From a virus, in the IMG/VR virus record IMGVR_UViG_3300017720_000003, positions 1 through 64,000 of that record: a stretch of DNA of 64,000 nt; one strand, written 5' to 3'. The notes beneath the pieces are model-generated. The model was given only the letters and a program-made list of their open reading frames with translations, ran no database searches and had not been told where the DNA came from. Position 1 is the first letter of the stretch. Each line of letters opens with the position of its first letter. Both the position numbers and the translations under genes were made by a program. Below, piece after piece: positions 7,801 through 19,500 of this stretch.

Positions 7801-10547
7801 GCCATGTCTCTAGTTTGTAACGCAACTGTATCAATATCTTTAACACCATTGCCTTCTATTAGATCTATAAGATCTTGCTCAGTAAATGCACTACCCACAC
7901 CACCAAAATCATTGTTAGAATTAAGCCTTACTTGTTCAGTAACAAAGTTAGATACTGCTTCATTAATAATACCTGCCCCATCAGTTTGGCTACCGGCTAG
8001 TTTATTTAAAGAAAGTTGTAGTGATAATAGTAAAGATCTTTGAGTTGCATTTAATTCACCAGACTCTTCAATAGAATATAAACCTTCAAATGTTTTGATA
8101 AATCTGTCAAAATTATTTACATAAGTAATAAACTCCGGTTTAGCAAAATTTTCAGGATTTTCAACATATTCTGTAAATGCTTTAATTTGTTTAAGAGCAT
8201 CTCTTAACAATGCTGAATATGCCTGAGATTGAGATACAGGACCTTCTGCAATAGCAATCCCAATATATGCAAGATGACTTGCAATATCTTCTTTCATATC
8301 CTTTTGACTTCTATCCATAAAGACACTACTTCTTACAGAATCAATAGCATCTCTCTTTTTGATCAAACCAATTCTATAAGTTTCTAATGCACCTAAAATA
8401 GTATTATATTCAGGATAATCATTTATATCTATATTATCTGCTATTTCTTCATCTTTTTTAAATTGATCTTCTGGAACAAATGGTGCATTATATTGATCTG
8501 CAATAGCCTCTTCAAGCTTTTTTGTTTTGTTTGCAGAATCTAATGATTCAGGGACAATCATATTTACCATATCTAAGTTCTGGCTAGGCGGGTGATCCAC
8601 AACACCATCTGCTTGAATCTTACCACCAAACTTTTGATCTTTGCCTTTGCCAGTTATATCTGCTACAAAGTGTATAGTTGCAGCTGCATAATCACCTTCA
8701 TATACTTGATACCCCATATTTTCAGCCATCCTTCTGTAGATGTTAACCTGTAAATTATGTTGCTCTCTAGTAGATAATGATTGAACTCCTTTCTGATATA
8801 GCAAGCTTTCAGAACTCAAATCCCAAGATTTATCATATTTTTTAAGTGTTAATGATCCACCTTTTGTTGGTCTAAAGTATTTAGATTGAATTGAATTCTT
8901 ACTTGTCTTTAAATCTAATATTCTAATTTTACCGTTTTTGTCAATAATCATTAAATCAACTGTACCTGCTGTTTTAGTGGCATCATCAAAAAGAACTACT
9001 TGAGATAGTGCTATTGAATCTTCAGGCATCAAAAATTTTAAACTTGATTCTAATTGATTGTATACTTGATTAGCAATTTCAGGTGTAAGCAAACTTAAAC
9101 TTACACTATCTAAAGCTTCACCAGCAATAATAGCATCTAATAAAGCATCTACATCATTACCTAAGTCAAGATTTAATTGTACATCTTCTTGATTTTTTAG
9201 TTTACCTTTTATAGCCGTAGTGACAGAAGTATATTGTTCACCGGTATTTATATTATAATATGTATGATCTTTTTCATTAAGAATAACAATTGACCCATCA
9301 GAGGTATCTTTTAGATTTGCTGATAAAAAATCAATATCTGTTTCTGTTGTCTGTGCAACATGAAACATTTTATCTAGTATAATTTTTTGTACACCATTTG
9401 CTGAATTCCTTTGTATGTCTAAAGCCTTTTTCTTTTGTGGAGAAAGGTTATATCTAATTTTACCATTTACTCTTTTCTCAAGTTTGAATTGAATGCCTTC
9501 GGTATTTAAGAGTTTAGCAAGATCAGTAAAGTTGGTGTCTGAATTTATTGCAGATACCGGTGCTGATCTCCCTGTAAGATATTCATTTAAGTTGTTTATA
9601 ACATTCATAAACCACTCTAACACATCTTGTATTAAATTTGAAAATCTACTTGTTGGTGTAGTTTCATATTCTTCTCTAAAATGTCTAGCTAATGCTTGTG
9701 TAACTATCTCTAGATTTCTGTCTGTTTCACTAAAGCGTCTTTCTTTATTATATGAATCAGTAATTTCTTGTACCATCTCTGGAAAATTAATTCTTGCTTC
9801 AGCTAATAAATTATCAAATAATGTTTGATTATCTACTTTAATTGCATCTATAAATGGATGTAGCATTTCTTCTATTGCTACTTCATTTGTTACTCTTCCT
9901 TTTATTAAATATGCTGTTCCGTCTACATAAAAAGATCTCACCTTATCAAAAGGAACATTGCTTTTTTTCCATGATGGCATTTCGTTATACATAGCCTCAG
10001 CATCAGATACAGATAACATTTGAACATTGACTTGAGGAAACATTCTTTTAAGATGCATTACAACTGCTCTGGCTCTAGGGGTATCCCAAGCCCTTGATGA
10101 TTCAATCATATCTTTAGTTGTAAACATATCTTCATTTACAATAACTCTATATGATTGTGGTGTTCTTTCAATAGTTACTCTATTTTCTGGAATATTATTT
10201 ATAGAAAGATATCTTTTAAGTCTTTTTAAATTACTATTTAAATAAAACTCATCATACTCTTGTGTATTAGGATTTGAATTATTTATATAAAATTGATTTT
10301 GAAAGCTATGACCTATTCTTTCTCTTCTTAAATTATTTAATAGGCTTTCAGAAAAATTTCTTTGTTTTAAAGCAAATAATAATTTTTGATTACTTACAAA
10401 ATCAGCAGCTTCAAGCACGGTAGGAAAAATGTCTACATTATTAAGATCTTGCCACTGATTTATAACATTGTTTGTAGCAATCTCTGTTTTGTATACATTC
10501 TGTAATACTTTATATTCTGCAGTATTTTTGTTAGGACATCTAGCCAT
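4875..10547 (-). CDS. Giant virion cargo protein with pseudo-zincin and PD-(D/E)XK nuclease domains
   Basis: An 1890-residue protein. Around residues 215-330 it matches the zincin-type domain found in large phage polyvalent proteins, but the metal motif reads EEMLH (226-230) instead of HExxH; a later Glu and a Trp-Phe helix (LEWFMNVINNLNEYL) complete the pattern, so it is probably an inactive relative. Residues about 430-640 form a PD-(D/E)XK nuclease of the RecB/Cas4 type: D531 in AGTVDLM, D545-x-K547 in ILDLKTSK, and a following QxxxYRR helix. The central part is long helices; the C-terminal 500 residues include a hydrophobic segment (IGIMLSTFVLSQVLSSLLAG), followed by an acidic run. It lies 3 bases after the RNA polymerase giant, so it is probably packaged and injected with it. 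The nuclease could trim host or phage DNA; the target is unknown. Confidence 0.75.
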   Translation of the reverse strand: MARCPNKNTAEYKVLQNVYKTEIATNNVINQWQDLNNVDIFPTVLEAADFVSNQKLLFALKQRNFSESLLNNLRRERIGHSFQNQFYINNSNPNTQEYDEFYLNSNLKRLKRYLSINNIPENRVTIERTPQSYRVIVNEDMFTTKDMIESSRAWDTPRARAVVMHLKRMFPQVNVQMLSVSDAEAMYNEMPSWKKSNVPFDKVRSFYVDGTAYLIKGRVTNEVAIEEMLHPFIDAIKVDNQTLFDNLLAEARINFPEMVQEITDSYNKERRFSETDRNLEIVTQALARHFREEYETTPTSRFSNLIQDVLEWFMNVINNLNEYLTGRSAPVSAINSDTNFTDLAKLLNTEGIQFKLEKRVNGKIRYNLSPQKKKALDIQRNSANGVQKIILDKMFHVAQTTETDIDFLSANLKDTSDGSIVILNEKDHTYYNINTGEQYTSVTTAIKGKLKNQEDVQLNLDLGNDVDALLDAIIAGEALDSVSLSLLTPEIANQVYNQLESSLKFLMPEDSIALSQVVLFDDATKTAGTVDLMIIDKNGKIRILDLKTSKNSIQSKYFRPTKGGSLTLKKYDKSWDLSSESLLYQKGVQSLSTREQHNLQVNIYRRMAENMGYQVYEGDYAAATIHFVADITGKGKDQKFGGKIQADGVVDHPPSQNLDMVNMIVPESLDSANKTKKLEEAIADQYNAPFVPEDQFKKDEEIADNIDINDYPEYNTILGALETYRIGLIKKRDAIDSVRSSVFMDRSQKDMKEDIASHLAYIGIAIAEGPVSQSQAYSALLRDALKQIKAFTEYVENPENFAKPEFITYVNNFDRFIKTFEGLYSIEESGELNATQRSLLLSLQLSLNKLAGSQTDGAGIINEAVSNFVTEQVRLNSNNDFGGVGSAFTEQDLIDLIEGNGVKDIDTVALQTRDMATSPKVLLAVMDRLFKAKKQRLLDNIGSRNEILAKTSNKLLKLSPTDDRQKIYDFMHESDGRYVKPIGQQYYDLQDELRSVLYDNEGHPYVYNDITDLDSASQEDINYNIKLANDKRAFSQFFAAEVKDEDGNLVDGMYHRYTSEFKEERKKYEYWTPGTENNPYGTWRRKNSRTISDKEYSIYEAKYYDIIDYTKAQRNSLGEATGIVVRGQTFRAVKEQYRDVRLETADGRDMASAKYRSIMNPTDALGQAQKEFYDMYIDIYENDLLKKLPVGIMTQMMGRTPLVKNNFIDELKKKPSFFTRAYAKTIGNEAWKIFQSTSQQRGIVTDENGNLISSLPIYYVGRPRLEGELEDIQKQIVTLQDKKKKGLIGPSAYSKELAELKGKESKLLAQPATNEISRDLGESLMKFSAMAENYEVMGTIEDTLLAFVNVIEKREYQPADPAITTGTRIDGAFKERGIIKGADSNILRKAKKWMSMTYYEEDSMSKGAVDKISDGLIQLSSLSYVAFNPFGNFNNYVIGRINNNIEMLGSRFFSKKAYRRATWEFNKRAVPDLVQRSSYVVGDLGDVLTFGLVPGLKNSTYDAKKPNSKYEAFVDMFRMMDKMSDLREQTTDTSTGRSWFSRASEWGYILQDAAEYNVQTKVGMAILMDTQLKNSETGESMSLYDAFTYDPKTHKNKIKDGFDTVIKRNGQEVPYTDEFRYEIRNEIREVNKQIHGNYAKEDRVVMQSTTIGKLAFQFHKWVAPAIRARYQREYFDQNLGWMEGRYISAFKFLNYVKGELVKGNKEFSKYDEGFLEAYGYTGEGGNLDQRAKNKLYGFYRSMGEIGIMLSTFVLSQVLSSLLAGEDDDSDTTKRLKNIIRYQADRTYKELVMFTPLPDGLEQQYQMFKSPIAATRTMGELGEAISLSITTPMAYLYYSDEEFRTNSNYVYQQKPRKGQLKVYKNWKDVIPILYSIQKYDAYLRMNNYFIK

Positions 10548-10550
10548 GAC

Positions 10551-13500
10551 TTATAAATTACATTTTTTAATTTGATCTATGAAACTTTCTTCATTTTCAT
10601 AGATTCCGTTATTATATTCATCAATGAAGTCTTCCAAAGATAGGATATTATTTTCTCTCAAAGATGCCATTGCTTCTTTATTTCCTTGTATGTTAGCATC
10701 CCAAAAATTAGTAAGTGTTGGAAATTGTTCTTCTAGTTCCATTTCAAAATCTAAAGTCATCTGGCTTTCCACCTCATCTATTTCAGGTAATGATGTATCA
10801 ACATTATCAATAACATTTGCTTCTAATTCACTTTGATCTTGTGCATCTTGATTTAACCCAAGTTGCTCTAACAGTAATGCTGTGTCAGCAACATTAGTCA
10901 TAGTTGCTTCAGGATCAAGTTGTACTTCAATACTATTTTCATTTGCCTCAATATTTACATTATCAGCTTTTAATATTTCCTCTTGTATTGCTACGGCATC
11001 ATCTATTGCTACTGTAAAATCTGATGGATCTTCTTGTGTTGTTCCATTTTTAGAATCTACAAAAGCTCTTACTTCTTTATACGTAGGTCTAGGTCCAAAC
11101 ATAAAACCAATATGTGTTTGTTGATTAGAGCCAAACGGATCTATTTCCTTATATGTTTTAGATTCTGAATCTAACTTATATGTTTTGATTACACCTTGTA
11201 CATCACCAATTCTAACATAGTTTGGTGTAACATCTCTACTTAAACCAACTGCCATCCAGTTTACTGTTACTTCATTGTCTTTTACTTGAACGCCCTTTTG
11301 TAAACTTCCCGTTGCTGAAGACCTTTTAAAAGTCCAAAGCTTTGATCCATTAATGTTAGACTCAAGAAAACCTTCTGTAAATTCTTTTGTTAACTCTTCT
11401 TGAGATAACCCAAATACAGATTCAAAAGAAACATCTCCTCTAACCGCTTGTTCAACAGTATTAATATGAGATAAAAATTTGTTTATTGTAAATGGAGCAA
11501 TTGCTTCTAATAAACTACCATATCTTAATTGTAACCCATCTTTAACCATGATATAGTTAATTATTGTCTGAGCTTGATTTTTAGTATCAAGAGAGCCATA
11601 TAGTTGTGCAAAGCTATTTTGTAAATCCACCTTTTGTGGAGCAGATAAGTTTCTAAATGTATTAGCCATTGCTATATTAAGACCTGAATTATTACCTACA
11701 TCGGATGCAGATTCTGGTATAACAAAATTATCAATAAAGAAATTTGATTCATTTTTTGATTCTAATACTTCTTTTATTTCATTTATAACATCAACAATAG
11801 ATCTATCTGAATTAGGATATATTAAATCATTACTTAATACTTTTTCATTAAGCGTCCCGTTTTGTAGAAGATTATACTGATAACCTTTTATATTAAGATA
11901 AGATAAAAGATCCAATGCAATATTTTGCACGTCTTCTGTTTTTAATGTTGTAGCCCTTGTATCTATATTGTCAACTACATTATCTAATATATCTTGAAAA
12001 ACAGGTGAACTACTTAAAAATGTTACCGGTAATAATTCATCAGTAAGCTGTTTAAACAATCTTAAATATGTACTATTCCATGTATTACTACTATAAATTT
12101 TAGTTAAATCTAATGGGGCATCTTGAGAAAGCAATTCCTGTATTTTTTCTTTCTTATCTAATACGGTTGCAATATTTTTACCTAGACCTTTAGTAAGACT
12201 TGTGGGTGCACTCATTTTATTTGTAAAAGTTTCAAGATCCATAAACTCTTTAAACTTTGACAGTATACTTACAGTCTCTTGATCACTTACCCCCTCTGGT
12301 TCATTAATGACATTTAGTAATAATTCATCGTTAACTTTTAATGTTGATTTAGATCCATCTTCAACTAATTCCTTTATTTTGTTTTCTACTAATTTTTCAA
12401 TGCCCGGATCAAACTTATCTTTTTTATTTAATGCTTGAGAATACAAATCTTGTATAACGGGATTGTTTATTAATAATATAGATGTTCTAATAGGTACACT
12501 TAATGAAGTCATCATTGATACCAAACCTAATGCATGTCTATTTAAACCCAGCTTAGAAAACAAACGCTCTTTAGCATTATCTGTAGCCATAGTAATAAGA
12601 GAGGATATTGTATCTTGCTTTCTTTGATTACCCTCATTCTTTTTTTCTGTAGTATATTTAAATGAGTCGTAAGTTACACCATCTATGCTAATTGGGCTTT
12701 TTAAATCAATATCATATTCAGTGAGCAAACTAAGATATAAATTAGGTAATACAGCAGCTCCAATAGAAGCTCCTTTATTTGCTTTGAAAGCAAGTATCTT
12801 ACCAACCAAATCATCTACATCATTATTTTCCTCTAACATTCTATTCTCAAATAACTTTGATTCTTCAGCTAATAATGATAATGTAGTTTCAAGTATATCT
12901 AATGTAGCAGGTGAATAAGAAATAGGATTTTCTCCAGATGCTACACTATCATTTCCAAGTAATGCATATTTATAATCTAAAATTTTGTTATTTAATGGAG
13001 CAGCATATGGTTCACCAAATTTAGCAACATACTCACCGTATTGTGCTTTGGTAATAGGTAAACCAAGCATTTGTAATGCCTTTACACCTGCTTCTTTTAA
13101 TCCTGCATCTGTAACAATATTTTGTTTTGTTAGAAATTGATAGTATGCTTTTTCTTCAGATTCTGAAAGGCTATTTTCAATTTTAGCTGCATCTAAATTT
13201 TCATCATAAGTTAAATAAGCTTCAGAGTATATTGTTCCAGACTTACTTACATTAGTATTTACATATCTAATATAATCTGAATAATTTTCTTCAACTGTAT
13301 TTTTATTACCATACTCAAAAAATTCTCCATCTTTTACATAGAAGTCTTTAAACTGTGCAAAGACTTTATCAATATCAAAATCTGCACCAGATACCTCAAT
13401 TAATTCTCTAGCAAACATTGCTGATGAACCAAAATACACAGGCATAAAATCAACCCATTTAATATTCATTGCTGAGTGATTATCTTGAGATGGTATTCTT

Positions 13501-16500
13501 ACACCAAACATTTTTGATATTACTTCAGGCATAGTTGCTGAAGGTGTATTTTCAATTAAATCCATTACAGATTTATGATGTGATGGCATCATCATCTCAG
13601 TATACCTTTGACCTGTAGGTTCACCATTAGCATCATATTCCATTACACCATGTCTTAATCTATCTAATACAACAACGCCTTCTGGACCTATATTCTCTTG
13701 TGTTAAAGAATCAATATTAAGTAAATCATTTTCATTTCCTTGCCAAGCAGCTCTTCTTATAATTTCAGATCTAATTGGTATTCCATCTTTAATTTCAAAT
13801 ACTCTCCTATAAACTTTATTTCCAAAGTCTGATACTAATGTAAGACCTAAGCCAGGTGTTCTTTCTGAAAATACCCCTTTACTAAAGTAGCTTAAAAATA
13901 ATTGCTCAAACTTTCTTATTGTGATTTGATTATTTAAGTTATAATTTGGTACTCCATTAGTCATAGAAAAGAATTCAAGTATCTGGCTACTAGATTGTGA
14001 GGCTTTAAGACCGCTTAATGCAAACTCTAAAAATGCAGCAAGCTTAGGTGTAACTTTACCAGAAGCTTGAGATATACTTAATTCATCCATTGCACCATCA
14101 AAACTAAATATTAAATTTCTTTTATCTTTAAATCTTAAACTAACTCTTTCTGATACAGCTTTATTATATTCTGTTCTAATTTCACCAACAGTCATATTTA
14201 ATGCTGGAACAAATTGATTATCATTTTGTTCAGATGTTAATATCTGTTTTATTTGTGTAGGATCAACTTGCTCTAATTTATTAGATGGATTTAATTGTTG
14301 TAGACCCATAAATCTAGCATCTAATGTAGTATAACCCTTGGTAAATGGATTACCATCGGCTAGTTCTTCAAGTGAATTAACACGTTGTTTTTTCATTTTA
14401 ACTGCACTTAATGGAGCAGCAATTGCAATTGTTTCTTTTTCTTTTTCAATAGCTTCTAACTTTACTCTTAGATTATGAAGTGATTCCAGTCCTGGTTTTG
14501 GCAACCACATCTTTATATCTCCATCCCATATAGATGTATATTCTGGTGTTAAAGTAAAAGCAGACATTTTAAGAAATGTACTTCCATCACCATAAACAAA
14601 CTTTTTGGAATTTAACAATGCTTGCATCTTAGCATAACCTTCAGGTGTAGCTTCATTTCCAAATACTGAATCAGAAGTTATTGTTTGACCTGTCTCAATT
14701 CTATTAATCAATTCAGCTTGAGCTGCTGTTAATTTACCAAAACCAAACCACATATATCTAAATGCTTTTGTTGTAATATACATTTGAGCATCAGCAATAT
14801 CAATTCCACTGTCTTCCGGTTCTTCTAATGTAACTAAACTTATATCATCTACAGGATGGATAACACCATGAGATGGAGCCGTTATAGCTGAGTATGCACT
14901 ATAGTATGCACCGTTTTGCATTTTAGCTCTTTTAATCTGATCTACTGAATCTTTTAAAGAAACAGCTTGATCACCTAAAAGAATCTCATTTATAGAGTAT
15001 GAATTTATAGCATCATTAAAAAATATCTGTTTAAGATTATGTCTGTAGTTATCATTAAGATTTAATAATGAAGCAGATTGTACAAGAGCAGTTCTACTTA
15101 CACCAGCTGCTATAATAGGACCTGATTTTACTTGATTAGATATTTGGTCTTCTATTTTTAATTCATCTATTAACTGTTCAAATACTTGAAAACGGCTTTC
15201 TAAGCTATCAACTACACCTTCTCTTAATGCTGTCATTCCAGATACCTCATTGGTAACCTCACCAGTTTGTTGTGCAACTGTCACTGTTCCTGCTAAAGCA
15301 TCATCTAGTGTGATAACATTACCTGCATTACCTGCTTGAATTGCTGCGTTAATAAGAAAAGTCTGTTGTTCTTCAGACATTAATGTCTTAGTGTTAAAAA
15401 ATGTAAGTGCTCTTCCGTCAGTATATCCTAATATATCTTCTTGAGTTTTTGTTGCATTATTTGCTTCTCTGTTTATTCTAGCAAACTCAGTTCTAATTTT
15501 ATCAATATATATATCTACAGCCTCTTCAGTTAAAACAGCTTCTTCATTAACCATTTCCACAGTCTTAATTACCGGAAGATTAATCATATCTCCTGTATTA
15601 GACGCTTCCATTACTCTTATAAGCACCGGTGCTAATCCAGTAGTAATTTTATTACCCTCATCATCTAAACTTTCTACATTAGATACTTTATAACTTTTAC
15701 TATTTAATAAGCCTGCATAATTATTTATTAAGTTCAGAGCAAACTCTTGTGGGGTAAAATCACCATATGTTGAAGTTTGCTTGACCCCTTGTAAAGAATC
15801 ATTTAGTTCTTCTTCAGTTGATAACAGGTCACCTATTTTATTTCCTGCTACTCTTATTATTTGCAATCTTGATTCTAATGATAGCTGATTAAAAGCTGCA
15901 TTATTTAATAAAAAGTTATTTGCCAAATAAGGATCTGATTTTAATAACTCTTCTAAACTATCTGCATTATTTAATTGTGCTACCTTTTTTAAATGATATG
16001 TTGGTAGTTGGTGTGCATAAACTAAATCACCATTAGGATTTTTAAATACAGATGCTCCAATTGTTTCATCAAATGGTGCATTACCAACTGCCATTTTCTT
16101 TAATCTAGAATCCATACCAGATTGATCAACTGCAAAGATATCATTGTTGTCTTGAATTAACTGACTCATTAAAGCTATAGAACTTTCTTTATAAGGCTTG
16201 CCGTCTAAATCATGAGTTAATGTTGGCGTTTCATTTTTATTTAAATCTAAAAAAACACGTTGATCAGAGTTTAAATTAGATCTGTTATATAACATGCTAT
16301 ACTGAAGATAAAGTGGACTAATTTTAATACCAGAAAGATTAAATAATTGCTCAGAGTATTTTTTAGAATCTTTCTTAAGTTTTGTACTACTAATACCTTT
16401 GCTGTTTGGTATTATTTCACTTTGAATTTCAGCAAGTAAAGTTATCAGTTCTGTTTTCAAATTAGGATTAGACAAAAGTTGTTTTCTTTTACTAATAAAT

Positions 16501-19500
16501 CCTTGACTCCATCTATCTAATTGAGAATTAGTATCATCTCTTTCTGACGCAGAATATACTATTGTGTTACCTGCATTGTCCCTTTCATTAAATAAGTAGT
16601 CAACTCTAAAGTTTTCAAAACCTTTTAGTATTGACTGAAATAATAAAGGAGAATTAACTTCTAACGGAATGCTATTGTCACTTAACAATTGTTGTTCAGT
16701 TATTCCTACATCATTTAGGATCCTACGCACAACAGCTGCTGTTTCTGAATTATCTTGTCCAAAGAAATACATGCTTTGTAATATCTGTTTAGGATCAGTT
16801 AAGTTTTTAACAGCTTTAAGTAAACCATTATAAGCTTCTACAAAATCAACAGCTATTATTATTGGCTCACCGTTTGTTAATTCAGTATTTCCAAAATAAT
16901 CAGTTGCTTCTACAGAAGTTGTTGCTATATAAGCTCTAAGCTGACTAGATAAAGATCTAAATCCACCAATCATTGATGCATCTTTATCATACTCAGATGT
17001 AGTTCTCAAACCAGTAGAGTCTTCAAACTCTTCTACTTGAAATTCTTCTTCATTGGCCTTATCACTTATTTGATTAATATACTTTACACTTTGATTTCTT
17101 ATCTCATCACTATAATTATCAAAAGCTGATTGTATTTCAATTAATTTTTGTTTCTGTAAATCAGTTTTATTTTCATTAATAGGATTATCTATACTATATA
17201 AAAATTCAAAATCATCTAGTATAGAATCCATTTGTTCTTTAGGATTATAAGATTCATTTAATTTAGATATACGTTGTAAAAACATAGCTGATATATTTCT
17301 TACTAAAGGATCTGCTATATCACTATCTAAATAAATAAACCCTAAAGTATCATCTTTACTTATTGAGTCATGTGGTATTAATGCATTAGCCTCTATAGTA
17401 GTTCCTACATCCAATGCTGTAGTAAATTCATTATTAGCTATTTGTGCACCTTTGAATTTACCTGAGTCAATATTTTCAAATAAAGTACGTAATTCATTTT
17501 TTGAATATGAATTAAAAACACCTTGTATCCATTCTATAATTCTAGTAAATAAAGATTTAACACTTGCATCAGTGTTTGTATTCTTAGGATTTATTTTGAA
17601 CTTTTCAAATTCATCTGCTAAATATTCTTCATAGTATTCATTCTCTAGTTGTTTCCTAGTCATGTTACTATATGTATCTGCAGAGTTTTTAAATTTTTCA
17701 AGTTCTTTCTCAAAGCTTTTTCCTTCAGCTCTAAGTTTAGCTCTTACTTCTTTTCTTGCTATACTTCTATATTTAGTTATCTCCTCATTACTAAGTAACA
17801 TTCTAAATACCCCATGAAAAGCCTCATGATATTTGTATGGAGATGTTGCACCAGTATAAATAGTTCCTGATACTTTTTGTCCACCAGCTACATGATTTAA
17901 TCCTAATACAAACGCACCAACACGTACACCACCAGCTTTTAAATTATTTCCTAATGTTGTTATATCAGCTATATTAATAAAACTAGGTAAGTTACTTGCA
18001 GCCCAGTCAGTAAAAATATCTATATCTTCTACATCTGATAAACTTAAATCAGAAGAAGACATAATTTTATTAGCTTCTTTTTCAATTGCTTTTCTTTGAG
18101 CTAATAATTTTTGATACTCTTCATTTGTTCTAAGAGTCTTACCTCTTTCTTTAGGTTGTACACCTTCTAACAGCTGTGCCTTAAGAGTTTCAAGTTTTTG
18201 TTTTATATCTTCAAGCTTACTAACTTCTTGTGTTGGTTGTGAACCTTCGCCACCTTTTTTAGAAACCATTACATTAATAGTAGCAGCTCTCATATTATAA
18301 ACTTCTACTTCTCTTGGTGTTAGATTATCCACACCCTCTCTAACAATTTTATTTACTATATGATTAATGTATTCAGAAGGTAATGTAATAAAATCTTTAG
18401 CTGCAAATTCAGCAAATGCTGGATCACTTAAATCTAATAAACTAAACTCCGCTTCTTCAGAAGTAAAATTAGATTCTTCTACTACTTCAATAATATCTTC
18501 TTTTATGTTACCCTTATCAACTTCAGCTTGAATGGCTGAGGAATCACCTATTGCTCTAGCTGAATTATTTAATACTACTTCTGGTCTCACATTAGTAGTA
18601 GTAGCATCTATAAGATCAGCAGCAGATACCTGTGTTGGAAATGATTGTCTAAAGTTTTTATTTGATATTTTATTTCCTGATTCTGCTATATCTGCGTTAT
18701 TATTAAAATCATTAATTAATGCTTGTATATAACCATTGATAGATGAATCTGATACAAAACTTTTTGCATTTCCAGCAGGTATATCTATAGTAATAGTATC
18801 TCCTATTTGTTTACCTATATCTGTATTATATAATTGTAGTTGTAACTTACCCCATGGAGTAACTTGTAAAGAAATATTATAACCTTCTTTAGCTGATATA
18901 AATACAGACCCTCTTATATTCTCTTCATTAAATTGAGTGTTATATGCTAAGTCTTTAGCTTTACCATCTTTATCTAAGTTTTCCTTTTTAGTTTTTTGTG
19001 CACGGTTAACAAGATCTGCTGCTAAATTATCTCTTTGAGATTTATTAAATGTACGGGCTTTTAAATTAACAGGTCTGTAAGATCCATCAGGTAATTGTAC
19101 TATAGCTATATATCTATCAGTACCATTCTTAATATCATCCCACATTAAATCTTTTTCAAGTCTAGATTTTATTTTATTAGATAGCTTAACTCCCTCACTA
19201 CCTTCTAGTGAAGTAATAAATTCTACTGATCTAGCACCTCCCTTTTTCCTTTTTAAATCAAAAATAAAATAGTTACCATTTTCATCAGCGTGTTCATAGC
19301 GTAAATCTTTTAAAGATCTTGTTGAACTATTGTCATAAGACATTCCTCCTTTTTGAGCAACAAATCCTAATCCAAATGGTAAATCATTTAATGATACAAT
19401 ATTCATATCTACATTACTCTTCATTACACCATCAGCATATGAAACCAATAATGCATTCAGAGCAAAATTATTTCTTGCTAACTCTAAAGCTTGTTTTGGA

